Numbered from the stretch's first letter, positions 35,790 to 47,270 are shown. The stretch is DNA of 64,000 bases from Bimastos eiseni (GCA_959347315.1 OY365809.1:6233853-6297852), one strand, 5' to 3'. A program made the numbers and translations. Notes: a model not told the origin generated them from the letters alone.

Positions 35790-38700
35790 ATATGTTTCAC
35801 ATTATGCTGTTATCGCCCATGATGAGCTAAGTGAGCGTTGGCAATGTCCCGAAGAGGCAGGCTGCGTTCCCACGCTGAAGAACAACTGAGATACGTTGGA
35901 ACAGAAATGACGTCTCCATTGGATCGTGGGTTGCAACACTCGTTCGACTACCCAACTCTGAGATGAACTGCAGTCCTTCACTGCTCCAAGTGCCGCCGGA
36001 TTCCAAGGAAAGGGCTACGAAGTCGAGGGCTACGAAGTCGTGAGTGTTGGTTATGGTGGAATACTTGGCCCTCTTCGTCTTAGCTGCGCGTTCGGCTGCT
36101 TCGCCAGCTCTGATAGATGTGTCGACAAGATGTGACTTGGCGTAGGTGTCGGGCACTGTCACATCCCATGCCAGACATCGACCACGTGTCCAAGGAATGA
36201 GCGTGACGCCGTCCGGTCGCATTCCATCTTCTCTTAGCAAGCCGAGAGGTTCCTTTTGCGCTGGAATCTTCGCCCTGCCAAGAGCTCTCCAGATGACATC
36301 ATTCAACATGCTATGTCGTTGATGTTTTCCGCTGCCTCTTCTACAAATTAGTCCATGGAGCCCTTTTGCGTCGACGCTCTCTTGACATTGGTGACACAAA
36401 TGTGGCTTGCAGAGCGTCGTTCCTAGCCTCAACCCGGCTGCCATTCGTACATCTTCGTTTGAGAGGCGCAGGCCTAGGGCAGTCACAGGGGGTGCTAGCA
36501 TCCAGTCTCCAGAATGAGGTGCTCGTGAGGCCAGCTGGCGAGCACGGTCGCATAGATTGCTATTGGAATCCAGCAGACCTTTCCATGCCTTGTCTTTGAA
36601 TCGGAGGTCCCATTCTTTCTGGCGATGACTCGCTGCTCCTGTTGGTGGTTCTGCATCTGTCAGGGTCTTCCAAGCGTTGAGTGCTGAACTCGCAAGTTCA
36701 TATGGTTCCTCAGCAGACTCTGTTGGTAGGATGCATGCCTGGAGTTCGCTTGTACTAGCAGCAGAAGCCAGAAAGGCAGAAAGTGCCAGCGTAGATGCAC
36801 AACGAACTCCCAGACCACCATCTCTCACCGGCAAAGAAGCCTGGAGCCAACGGTCATTGTCAAGGTCCACATTTAAAATGGTTGACAGTCTTTCTCTCAG
36901 CAGTTGATCAAACCGAGCCAAGCCCGGGCAATCAGCGCAGACGGCTGTGCGCAGACTGTACAAGAGCTTCGGTACATTTAGACTGTTTCTCAGCAGAACC
37001 AGAGCGTCATGTGTATAAAGCAAGGGCAATCTTCCGATTGCCCTCTCGAGGTCATTGGCCTTTGAATTAACGACCATGTTCACAGCTGGACCTGGAATCA
37101 GAGGTGCACCCAACAAGGTCATGTCCTCGAGGGCTATGCTCGTGAACTCTTGGAACGCAGGGTCATTGTTCGGTATCTGGGTGTTGTGACACGCGATTTC
37201 GAATTTGCTGCGGTTCAATAGCAATCCCAGATTCTTTGATTCCTGCTCGATTAATTGAACGTCGTCGGCCACTGTTTCCTTGTTACCTCCCAATGTCAGG
37301 TCATCCAGATATCCGATACGCCGATCCGAACGAAGCTTCATCAGAATCGGTTGCAGCACAAGACAGAATTCCAGAGGTCCCAAAGGATCGCCTTGCTGCG
37401 TTCCTTCTTTGGATCGAATTGTGTTTGAACCATAGCGCAACAGTGGACGGTTTGAATAGGCAGCGTGAGCAAAGTGGTAGAGCTCTGGGATCTCTCTAGC
37501 AACTGCCTCTAGAAGACAATCTCTGCGCAGAGTGTTAAAGGCATTGGCGAAGTCGAGCTTCACTAGGACGCTGTCTTCAGGCATTGTGGTTATCCAACGA
37601 CGTGTCGCATGGACCGCTCCTGGAATGCCTACCCCAAGCTGAATGGGGGCGAGCAGTTGAGACAGCCTTGTTACCGCATGCGAATTGGCGCACTTTGCCG
37701 CCAGACGGCGCCATGTGTAGCCCACGGCGATCGGTCTTATGCCTCCGTCCTTCTTGCTGAGGGCTAAAAGGTTTGCCCCATAGATGACCTCATTCACCTC
37801 TTCGGGTAGACCTCCCTTTAGGAGCAGATTGACAAGGTCAGATAGATGTTGCCCGATGTTGTCATCTACTCCATAGGCCATCAGATCCTTTAAGTGTTGT
37901 GGAGTTATGCCATCTGGACCACCAGCCGAACCCGCAGGGAAAGAGGAGATTGCCCTAGCGACATCTTCTTTAGAAACTTGAAGCGGGATGAAGCGATCCG
38001 AACTGTCTGGATGACACGGTGTTCTCCTGTTCACTGGTGCAGGCGGGTGCTTTTTCTTAAGCGCGGCCAGAGTTTCCGGTGTGTCCAGCGCCGGTTTATC
38101 CTCGCTGCAGATGAGGCGGATGGCTGCTTTGAAATTGCCTTCCTCCAGCTTGCTTGCAACTGTTGAGGCTAAATACCTGGCGTGGTCGCATTTAGCTGAC
38201 TTGAGCTTACGACTTGACGTCGATGGCAATTCATCGTTAGTCGACTGGTCTGGCCCCTGCAGTCCCCATTCAATAATGCGGGACAAAATCATCTTGGTCA
38301 TGTTGTGCCTTCGTCCACCTCTTCTTGGCTTCACTAGTACAGTTCCACCGAAGGCCAACAAATCGAACCATTTTGCAACGCAATTTGGTTCTCTTACAAT
38401 TGCTTGGATTATATCGGACAGGAGAGCAGCACAAGATGGCCTTGCTGCTTTTGGGATTCTCTTAATCAGAAGACCGGGTGAAGCAGAATGTGAGAGCTGA
38501 GAAGCGATCGGCACAACGTCCATCGGCAGCTCCCGTGAGTAAGAGATCTGCACGCTAGTGGTAGAAGACGACTGTCTTGTGGTATTATGCTTTAAAGGGC
38601 CGTCCGCCGGTGGCTGGTCAGAACCTGGACAAGGGGCGGTTCGAGGGCCGTGCCGGTGCATCGTGCCATCTGAGGCATGGGTTTTGAAGGATAACCAACA

Positions 38701-39086
38701 CACCCCGCAAACTCCCTGGCCCTTACAAGGTTTTTGACTCATCTGAGTTTCAATTCTGTTTGTTTTCAAATGCGCCGCCATTTAAACAGTAATCGTTGCC
38801 ATTGGCAACGTTGACGTCGCTGGCCTTAAAGCATGGCAAGCGGCCATCAATTCAAATGCACGGCTACATATAAGTTGAAACGAAAGTTTGACAAACCAAT
38901 CGTGTTGTGGTCTTGGCGAATAAGATGTGGTGAATATAATCAATCGGGTCACGAGTTGTTAATCCATTAGACGATGCTAAAACCCTACTCTGACGATTAC
39001 TCGTTACGCGGTATTTTTGCTGAATAGTCGGACATTAAAAATTTTCCGCCAACCACGTCCGCTGTCTCAAATTCATTATTTTGTTT
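35788..39086 (-). mobile_element. Restriction-like-endonuclease LINE inserted in a (TAA)n microsatellite
   Basis: A single-ORF non-LTR retrotransposon. On its own strand it has a 5' UTR of up to about 300 bases (38782-39086), a 984-codon ORF, a 3' UTR of only about 40 bases, and (TAA)n. A (TAA)n tract in the same orientation also lies upstream, at 39087-39135. Insertion between TAA repeats, together with the protein type, recalls Dong (R4 clade), which is known from Bombyx to sit in TAA repeats. I cannot fix the exact 5' end: the element could start anywhere between 38782 and 39086, and no duplication longer than the repeat itself can be seen. An uninterrupted frame suggests a recent insertion. 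Confidence 0.85.
35827..38781 (-). CDS. LINE protein: zinc finger, reverse transcriptase, CCHC knuckle and restriction-like endonuclease (984 aa)
   Basis: A complete frame with no stop or frameshift. The first ATG follows a stop-rich leader. Near the N-terminus a Cys/His cluster (C25, C28, H42, H44) looks like a degenerate C2H2 finger, as in R2-type proteins. Reverse transcriptase: motif A KLDFANAF with D410, motif B QQGDPLGP (about 462-469), motif C GYLDDL with Y491 and D493-D494; catalytic aspartates are all present. A CCHC knuckle follows (C796, C799, H809, C813). The C-terminal endonuclease has RPDG (D857) and WDVTV (D873), a PD-(D/E)XK-type core. This order of domains is that of R2, R4/Dong, NeSL and CRE elements, which nick a target and prime reverse transcription there. 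It lacks an obvious Myb segment and an apurinic endonuclease. Clade assignment to R4 rests mainly on the TAA context and is tentative. Confidence 0.9.
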   Translation of the reverse strand: MAAHLKTNRIETQMSQKPCKGQGVCGVCWLSFKTHASDGTMHRHGPRTAPCPGSDQPPADGPLKHNTTRQSSSTTSVQISYSRELPMDVVPIASQLSHSASPGLLIKRIPKAARPSCAALLSDIIQAIVREPNCVAKWFDLLAFGGTVLVKPRRGGRRHNMTKMILSRIIEWGLQGPDQSTNDELPSTSSRKLKSAKCDHARYLASTVASKLEEGNFKAAIRLICSEDKPALDTPETLAALKKKHPPAPVNRRTPCHPDSSDRFIPLQVSKEDVARAISSFPAGSAGGPDGITPQHLKDLMAYGVDDNIGQHLSDLVNLLLKGGLPEEVNEVIYGANLLALSKKDGGIRPIAVGYTWRRLAAKCANSHAVTRLSQLLAPIQLGVGIPGAVHATRRWITTMPEDSVLVKLDFANAFNTLRRDCLLEAVAREIPELYHFAHAAYSNRPLLRYGSNTIRSKEGTQQGDPLGPLEFCLVLQPILMKLRSDRRIGYLDDLTLGGNKETVADDVQLIEQESKNLGLLLNRSKFEIACHNTQIPNNDPAFQEFTSIALEDMTLLGAPLIPGPAVNMVVNSKANDLERAIGRLPLLYTHDALVLLRNSLNVPKLLYSLRTAVCADCPGLARFDQLLRERLSTILNVDLDNDRWLQASLPVRDGGLGVRCASTLALSAFLASAASTSELQACILPTESAEEPYELASSALNAWKTLTDAEPPTGAASHRQKEWDLRFKDKAWKGLLDSNSNLCDRARQLASRAPHSGDWMLAPPVTALGLRLSNEDVRMAAGLRLGTTLCKPHLCHQCQESVDAKGLHGLICRRGSGKHQRHSMLNDVIWRALGRAKIPAQKEPLGLLREDGMRPDGVTLIPWTRGRCLAWDVTVPDTYAKSHLVDTSIRAGEAAERAAKTKRAKYSTITNTHDFVALDFVALSLESGGTWSSEGLQFISELGSRTSVATHDPMETSFLFQRISVVLQRGNAACLFGTLPTLT

Positions 39087-39087
39087 A

Positions 39088-39135
<48 letters not shown>

Positions 39136-39210
39136 GATCATCATCGTCATCATCATCATCATCGTCATCATCATCGTCATCGTCATCGTCGTCGTCGTTG
39201 TTGTTGTTGT
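39087..39210. repeat. (ATT)n then (ATC)n/(GTC)n/(GTT)n, 5' flank of the RLE-type LINE
   Basis: ATT units from 39087 to 39135, then ATC/GTC and GTT units to about 39210. A perfect 7-bp hairpin, CCCGAGG...CCTCGGG, follows at 39216-39240. Confidence 0.93.
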
Positions 39211-39338
39211 TTATTCCCGAGGTACATATGATCCCTCGGGATTCAAAAAATTAGGGGGCATTGTTCTGGAATGACTAGTCTTCGCAGATGGTTTTATTGA
39301 TAGAAAAGTGCTTTATTAAATTGTTGTTGTTGTTATTA

Positions 39339-39382
<44 letters not shown>

Positions 39383-40404
39383 GTTGTTGTTGTTATTATT
39401 ATCATTCTCATTATTTAGCACCACTACGCCCTCATTTCTGTCCTGATTTTCCCTCTTCTAAATCTTTCTTTTCATCGTTTGCACTCCTTCGTGCCTGGGT
39501 CATGGATAAACACGACCGTCGATGGGTGAACAGGTAATGATGCTCTCCGCTCAGCAGCCGAAGAAGAAGATACTGCTGCTGTCATGACTCAGTTGAACGC
39601 AAGTCATTCTCTTCCTGATAAGGGTCCTTCGATTCATCCAGTCATCCTTTCTTTATTCCATCCATCCATCCATACATCCATACATCCATCCATCCATTTT
39701 CCACTCCATCCATCCATTCATCCTTCCGTGCATCGATTCGTCGTTTCTTCAATCCATCCATCCATCCTTTCGCCCATGCAAACATGCATGCATGCATCCA
39801 TACTTCCTTCTACCTTGTTTTCTGTCCTTCCATCCTTCCATTGCTCCTTTCATCCATGCATACATGCATGCGATCCATACGTGTCTCCTGTCTCCCTTCC
39901 TTCCATCCATCCATCCTTGCTTCCTCCCATCCATCCATCCATCACGGAAGGGAGCGGCAGACCTCTTGTCCTGTCCACACGCGTCTACCGACCGTAGGCT
40001 CACCCCTACCCCACCCCACCCACCCCTACCCTGACCCAAACACTTGGAGGACGCTGTGTGTCGTGATAAATAATTACAAAGAAGGAACAAAACGAACAGT
40101 CTCCTGTTCCGACCGACGACAAAAGGGAGCGCTTCCTGCTCAACGGAGAAGGGATCTTTCATTATCAAATCGCACACGTCTCAATATACTGTCGTTAATT
40201 AGAGCGCCCGCTATGACGCGAGGTCGGCGCAGGGGAAAGGAGATGGTGAGGACGAGGAGGACGAGGAAGAAGAGGAAGGGGAAGAGAAGACACAAGAGGG
40301 AAGGAGGTAGGAGGGCCACCGACTGCCCTTAGATCACCACACCCTGTGATTAACTTGATATTATCGTTCGAGATAAAACAGAGAGAAACTTGTTTCGTGA
40401 ACAG

Positions 40405-40622
40405 GTGCACCTTCTCCTGCATGGAGACCGCAATACCAAACGGACCGGTTCAACAACAGTCCATAATGGTAGGTTTCCCTCGACATCATATCCACCCTCA
40501 CCCCAACCTTTCGTCTTCCCCCGTCTCCCATCAAGGCTCCGATCGGAAGCAGGTCATTTGTCTAGCGCTATCAAGGAATTCCGGCAATCGGACAATAACG
40601 CATTGGCTTTCTCCATTTCGTG
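40405..40622 (+). CDS. Possible internal exon, unknown protein
   Basis: An AG acceptor (GTGAACAG, ending 40404) and a consensus donor GTAAGT (40623-40628) bracket 218 bases open in one frame. The translation has mixed composition (it includes TKRTGSTTVHNGRFPSTS and SSAIKEFRQSDNNALAFS) and is not repeat-driven. A second frame is open over most of the stretch and I recognise no domain, so chance is a real alternative. Confidence 0.25.
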
Positions 40623-41149
40623 GTAAGTAAGTAGAGGCGAATATTTTGCTTAAGAAAGCGACTGTCAACTGTAACGAGGAACTGCGCTGGTTCCCCAGTC
40701 GCTTTTAGTTCACACATGTTGTTAAAATGCTAAGCAACGTGAGTGATATGAGGTCACGTAGGATAATGTGTTTATATCGCGTGATATATATTATTCCAGA
40801 ATTACTAATGTCTGACACGTTTTGTCAGTGTATGGCTGTCTGTAGGCCTAAGCGGTAGTCTATAACAGTGTTCGGTGTGCTTTTGTATTTAGGGAATTCG
40901 TACATAATATATATTATGTAGATTGACCGTATGCTTTCAGTGGGTTTATCTTAAGCTAAAGGAATAAATTGGTGACCAGACATCGTATGCCAAGGATATT
41001 GAAAATGAAATGGATAGCACGGCAGACCCATTTCTATCGTTTCTTACTTTGTAAGGAACTGCGTTTTTTCATTTTCTCCTATTTTTAGTTCATGTTCATT
41101 TCATGTTAATTTATTATATTCTACGTTACTCTTTTATTTTAATTTATTT

Positions 41150-41225
41150 ATTTTAATTTTAAATGAACTTGATATAGCGCCTGTTCAAGAAATCTACTCA
41201 GAGGCGCTCTCTGCGCTAGACATGA
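41150..41225 (-). mobile_element. LINE 3' tail fragment
   Basis: On the minus strand: AGCGCAGAGAGCGCCTCTGA, then CAGGCGCTATATCAAGTTC, then an AAAT-rich end. This is the same tail type as 17880-17965. Confidence 0.55.
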
Positions 41226-43389
41226 TATTAATTGTCATTTCAACGTTTGTTAGAATACTAATTAGCAAAACAACGCTAAGTAAGCCATACGAGTCGCCAA
41301 TGGCTGGCCCAAGCACAAGCGTGGAACCAACCAATGGATTCCCGTCAACAGCTGACAGATGGCATGGATGTTCAGAGTCTCTAGGCCAAGCTGCGCCGAG
41401 AAGGTAGAGCGAACGACGACTGCCGAAAACGATTCGCAAATCACGTGGTCGTGTCGACGAGTAGCCCCTCGTTGGTGGAAGATGGCGCAAGTTCGGATAA
41501 TCATCAATAATAATAATTCAAGGAAGATGTAGAAGAGGAATTGACCGCGTGTTGGTCGGTAGATTGAATGACCAACCGTGACTAACGGTCAAGGTCACTC
41601 CAATGGCCACGATACACATGGCTAAACCTCGGCTGCGTAGTCACATGGTCTAGGCAACTTGCGATCAAATGGCTCTTAAAGGTACAAACTTCTTGCAAAA
41701 GTCAACGAATTAATCCAGAGCGCAAAGCTCTATCTCTTACATCATGGTTAGGACTAAAGAATTCCAACATATTAGAATTTACTAAGCAAATTCTTCATAT
41801 AAAATAAAACAATCGTCGAAATGACGCAGAGTCAGTGAATCGACCAAATTGACCGACCACGTGCGCAGACAATTTTATATTTTACAATCTCACAGGGCTT
41901 TCCATTTCATTTTCTCCTTGTCTATAGTCTGATAAAGTTTTCTATCTAATTGAATTGTCTACCACTGTGTTGACTCATATGCCAATCGCATCACATATAT
42001 ATTGTCGCTTTGCACTGTAGGTATACTATTGTATTCAAATCAATTCAATTCAATAAAGTTCAATTCTAGACCGTTATTGTTGTCTATTATAATAATCAGG
42101 AACATTCGATGGTTGCCATTGGAACTGGAGCCACTAGCGAGAATTTGATATCATTTTGTTAGATGTGGGTTCTTCATACCACTTATGACGACAGCGACCA
42201 TATCAATATTTCGTCAATGCTCAAAAGTCAAGACTTATAAATTGCAAGTTGCTACTGGTCATAATTGTTTGTATTCATTCTCCAATACCAAACGCGATAA
42301 AGGACGCTATGTAATATTTAATCAAACTAGGCGTGTATACAAGTAATTAGAGAGAAGACTGAAGGTGTCATGGGGTCACGGAGTGATTTGCTGACAGCTC
42401 GGATTGGTTTGAGAATGAAAGGTTTGCCAATTCAGAAACGCCTTTACCCTGTTGGAAAAGGGTGAGATATTGAGCCAAATGTTAGTTCGAGGAAAAGGGA
42501 AGAGAATCGTCAAACAATACGAAAACTACGAGTGACTAGAAGCGATCGTTATAATTCAGACTTTGTCCATCATTATCATAAACTTCGACCATTCATCGTG
42601 GAATTGTCCTTTGTTGGAACTCCTGAATAAACTTCGCTTCGTAAAATTATGTGACTTATTTCCTTCTATGGTCAGACGGACTTGAATCCGACTGCGACGA
42701 CTTCAGCGGCATTCTAAAATGACAATTAACGTATTTATTTTTCTGTTAGGAACATGTAAGTGTAATCCACCAGGAACAAAAATCATGCTAAGGATATGTG
42801 GAAAATGTTAAAAATTACGTTGCTGCCTGGGATCCTAACCAGACATTGCAAGAGAAATTATATACGATGCTCCCTATAGTAATTAATTGCAAGGGAAAGA
42901 ATTAGAGAATACTTCGCGCTCACTTCTAGGTTTATTTATCTGACCTCTGCTGATGGGTTCACCAACATTCGATTTTGTTTACATATTGTAATGCAATAAT
43001 AATGAAGTTTAAAGGTCGCTGACTTAACTAGCTGGTCTAGCATTTCGTCAAGAAACAAACGCCATTGATGACTTGAGTCTTGTGAGTCGAGAGACTCGTG
43101 GGTCCAAGAGTCACAGAACGGATGCAGAGCCTGGATAACGGTCATATTTGCGTAACACTGTCTCCATCTATCGACTGACTAACATAGCTACCATCACAAT
43201 CGTACGGTGGACTGGGCAAAAATCCTGAAAATTTGAAGTGTATGCCAAATCACAATGTAACAGCTCGATTACAAGATTTTGTATGCGTTGCCAAGAAGAA
43301 TATGCGTCATACTTTTGTTGCCTTTTTCCAAATGTAGTCTCATAAAGTAGTAAATCTTCAATGCGAACTCCGATTAGGAACATCGTGAA

Positions 43390-43421
<32 letters not shown>

Positions 43422-43465
43422 GCGTCATTAGAGAAGTCTCACAGAATAAGGAAATTTTTTGAATT

Positions 43466-44530
43466 TGTTACGTCACTTCATTTATGAAAATATCTATTGT
43501 TACTCGGTTTAAACATTTAATATTATGATAGTAGGCCAATACAATAGAACACAATGGTGGTCGTTATGTAGAGCATAATGGGTCATTGTCACGTCATTTT
43601 ATGGTAAATCACGTCATTATGGTGTAATTTTAGGTCTTTGTTACGCATAAACCTTTGTTACGTAACTTTTAATATGAAAGTGTATTAATTATTATTATAC
43701 ATTCAGTGACAAGGGCCCATTCATTACGTCATTATAATTAGCCTACAACATAAGTTTATTATTAGGTTTAGTGTCATATTTCATGACATATAGGGTTTTG
43801 TGACGTCACTCCAATTATGAAAGTTAATTATTACTGAGCTCACAATTAGAGACAAAAGGCCTTTGTTACGTCGCTTCAATTATGACATACTTCAATCTTG
43901 TGTTGTTTTACAATTCATAGCATATAGAGCTAACGGCGTTTGTTACGTCAATTCTATTATGAAAGGGCATAATTATCAAGTCTATAATTTTAGTCCAAAG
44001 GCCCTTGTTGTTACGTCACCTTAATTATGACGTAAGTCTATTATGTGTTGTTTTCCATTACAGTATAGAGCCTTTGTTACATCACTTCAATTATGAAAGT
44101 GTATCACCATTAAGTTTACAATTTGAGACTAGGTCTTTGTTACGTCACTTCAATTACGTCTAATTATAAATTAGAAAATAAAGGTTTATTGTTACGTCAT
44201 TCTTGGCAATTATGGCACATGTCTGTTGCCTAACTAATAATTATAAATGTCTAGAATGACGGCCTATTGTTACGTCATTTAAGCAGGAAATACCTCTATT
44301 GTTAATAATTTTATGACATCTTTTACGCGCGTAAGGTAACACATGCAAAAGTGCGGTTAGAGTTACAGAAAACTGGACCCTAGGCGCAAACATGTTTGTG
44401 GCCCTTCTAAATTTGTAGGCTGAGTCTGAGGGGCCGTCTACAAATGACGTCAAGCACCCATGGAGGGGTCATACATATGTGACGATTTTGACAAAGGGGA
44501 GGAGATTCTGAGATGTGTGACGTCACGTCA
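43466..44530. repeat. Decayed long-period repeat array rich in CRE-like TTACGTCA words
   Basis: A unit of roughly 60-95 bases recurs (TTTGTTACGTCACTTCAATTATGAAAGTG and shorter variants, read in pieces). TTACGTCA or a one-base variant appears about a dozen times, with a perfect palindromic TGACGTCA at 43801-43808 and TGACGTCACGTCA at 44518-44530. TGACGTCA is the cAMP-response element bound by CREB/ATF-type bZIP dimers and TTACGTCA a common variant; binding here is not shown. No gene lies within 2 kb. Confidence 0.8.
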
Positions 44531-44779
44531 TCACATCAAATATCGAAATATGCAACTTTATTTTAAAATTTCACTCAATTAAACAGTGAGCCAACTTTCG
44601 GAAGCGAAGAGGCTCGTAACGCGCAACCTTTGCTCTTACCAACGCAGCTAAACAAGCTCATATTGGTATTAACATTGATAAAAGCAATTATGAATTACCC
44701 CAATACACTTGTCATGTGAATGCTTGGCAGCAAAAATAGAGATTATATTATATTTAATATATTTCAAACGTGAGACATG

Positions 44780-45300
44780 CTATTTGTATGAAAAGTTTTC
44801 ATTCATTTGGAGGCCCCTGAGATGTTATTTCATAAGAAATGTTTTCATTCATTTGGGACCCTTTGAGATATTATTTTGCATGAAATGTTTTCATTCATTT
44901 TCGGGCATCTGAGATGTTATTTTGAATTAATTGTTTTCATTCATTTGGGGCTCTCTGATATGTTATTTGTGTTAAACGCATTCATTCATTTGGTAGCCCC
45001 TGAGTTGTTATTTTGTATTTAATGTTTTCATTCATTAGGGTTCCATGATGTTATTTTGTATGAAATGTTTTCATTCATTAGGGTTCCATGATGTTATTTT
45101 GTAGGAAATGTTTTCATTCATTTGGGGTCCCTGAAATGTTATTTTAGATTTAATGTTTCCCTGAGAAGTTATTTTGTATAAAATGTTTTAATTCATTTGG
45201 GGCCCCTGAGATGTTATTTTATATTTAATGTTTTCATTCATGTGGGGCCCCAGAGATATTATTTTGTACTTAATGTTTTCATCATTTTGGGGCTCCCTGA
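44780..45300. repeat. Minisatellite, period about 45 bases
   Basis: About eleven copies of a unit built from TTTTCATTCATTTGGGG, CCCCTGAGATGTTATTTTG and TATTTAATG, with small indels. Just after it, 45300-45357 ends in GTAAACGCGTCACTG, which reversed begins CAGTGACGCGT, a hAT-like end. The array could thus be the subterminal part of a transposon whose other end I did not find. Confidence 0.88.
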
Positions 45301-45310
45301 GATTTTGGGA

Positions 45311-46971
45311 CCCTAGGAGCGCTCCTAGTGCGCCTATAGGTAAACGCGTCACTGAAGACATGGATGCTACGTATACGAAGAAGCAAGACAATGACGGTTC
45401 AGGCTTCTATGCTGACACATTTCAGAGGACTGAAAAACTGAACATGTTTAACTTTAAAATGCTACACTAATTGTAAAATGCGAACTATGCGACAATCAAT
45501 GGATGGATATTAGTGTAATGGTTGTGGCTAAAGTTAAGGCGAGTTATTTGGACATCAATATCTTTTATCGATGAGCACTGCAGAAGAAGATAATATTTAT
45601 TTTCCGCTTTTGTTATCGACTACACTTTCTTATAATTTCTCGTTGGCATCACTAAGATAATATTTGATTCGTCTTCGCATATTCGTAATAGAGAGCATTG
45701 TTACCCAATTTTGCATTTGCCTTCACACCGGAAGTAGGTTTTCTTGTCGTGGTACATACAGAGACCAATGCAAAAGGCCATCGCCCGATCTTGGAAGGTT
45801 ACACTGCAACAAGACAAACGCACTGCCAGCCTGAACAAAGATTTTTATATTTTATAAAAAGCGAGGTAGCAAAAAATACCTCAAGAGAAAATCCCTATGC
45901 CGTGACAATAGAGAAACGTTCTACAACGGCTAAGTTTTTTCTTGATTTTTAATAGAGCTATCAAGTAAGGAAGTATGTATGTAGGCCTATATTAATACGC
46001 ATATATATATATATATTAATATGCACATAGTACATGGTTGAATAAATGTAAAGAGAAACAATAAATGAAAGAATGAATGAACGCGTCCTTCTTTGAGTGG
46101 TTGATCGATTGACGGACTGACTGACTGATTTATTAACTGACTGATTGATTGGTTAATTAATTTATTGATTGGTTGATTGGATGACTTAGTCTGTGTGACT
46201 ATCTGTCAACCAGCCAGCCAATCTATAGACAGGTTAATAAATGTGAGTCATACTATATTTCTCTCTTGTGCCTTGGCTCTTTGAGCGAAGAACTGTCGAT
46301 GACACCAGGACCCGTCGCCTGCCATCAACAGACAATGACAAAGGATGTACACATTCACGCGCATACAGACTACTCCTTGTGTGCATGGACACACCTGCAT
46401 CTATTTTGTACACAATGCTTCAGTAATACTAAAGTAAGATATAAAGTTCCATCTACAGTTGAGATCAAAATTGCAACAGGCTTCACGAACAAGTTCCAAC
46501 CAAGGTCGACGAATATTTCACAAGGATTTCAGAGGGCCATTTTAACAGTCCCTAAATGCCTCGGATTTTGGTAAATGTGCAAATGAAATAAAATTATATT
46601 AAATGCTATTTTAAAAAGCATTTGCCTGCCTGCCTGACTGACTCTCTGAATCTTGAGACCTCTACTAATCTTTTTCGCGCTGTAGAAATTTTAAGTTTAC
46701 GATTACGATTACGATAATACCAACTGGATAGCCTATATATCATTAAAATATTACATGATTTCTTAACTTGTTGCCTGCATGTAAATTGGTTGGATCGTCT
46801 GGCAAATAAATTCCACTCAGTGGTTCAACTGATCACAAGAGAGAATATTAGTTGTCTTCCATTGCTTCGATGTCTTATTGAAGAGCTGTCTTGACAAATG
46901 ACTGCGCAGTACCGAGGAAACGATAATATAACATGCAGTAACCTACAATAATGGATTGATCCGAATCTCAC
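45311..46971. other. No gene recognised
   Basis: Short open frames around 45700-45950 and 46266-46574 give no known domain. Positions 46100-46190 have loose TGAT/TGACTGA words. Confidence 0.5.
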
Positions 46972-47106
46972 CCGAGTGGTCTGAGGTTCTTCCGTTGAGT
47001 TTGCTTCGATGGTTGTTTCGTTTACCATCAGATGCTGCTGGTCTCCACTGCTACTTCCGGTCAGCAGAACAAGAACGGAAGTCAACCAGAGCAGACGAAG
47101 AAACAT
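46972..47106 (-). CDS. Probable first coding exon of a secreted or membrane protein
   Basis: Minus-strand Met at 47106 opens a classical signal peptide: MFLRLLWLTSVLVLLTGSSS, with a positive N-end, a hydrophobic core and small residues before a likely cleavage. It is followed by a polar stretch with two N-glycosylation sequons (NET, NST). The exon ends in phase 0 at a strong donor, CGG|GTGAGA (46971 down to 46966). An in-frame ATG lies further up (47169), but its leader is lysine/phenylalanine-rich and less typical. A TATA box sits about 160 bases upstream. I found no following exon, so the protein cannot be named. Confidence 0.5.
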
Positions 47107-47260
47107 CGCTTCCGGTTTCAGAAAGAAGAGGAAGAAAAAGGAGAAGGAGAACGTCTTGTTTGCAAGCAACCAAAGGAGAGAACTGCTCTACGGAGATGAT
47201 TGAGATGCTTCAGATGCTGAGTAAGCTGCTTCTGAGGCTGGAAGAGAGACCAACAGTCGC

Positions 47261-47270
47261 CCTATATATA
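47261..47270 (-). promoter_or_regulatory. Putative TATA box upstream of the signal-peptide exon
   Basis: On the minus strand GGTATATATAGGGC. With a start about 30 bases downstream, the 5' leader would be about 125 bases to the Met at 47106. The only support is position and sequence. Confidence 0.4.

Larger units (their letters stand above)
39211..43465. other. Mostly anonymous sequence with simple repeats
   Basis: Positions 39323-39410 are GTT/ATT units; 39655-39945 (CCAT)n; 40235-40315 purine-rich; 43386-43420 (AAAT)n. Positions 40405-40622 form an exon-like stretch and 41150-41225 a LINE tail, both listed separately. Positions 41700-42900 show nothing that I can name. Confidence 0.6.

Noticed and set aside
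35827..38781. Domesticated host gene derived from a reverse transcriptase
   Set aside because: The ORF sits between (TAA)n target repeats with all catalytic residues kept, which fits a live element better. No introns or host-like promoter are seen.
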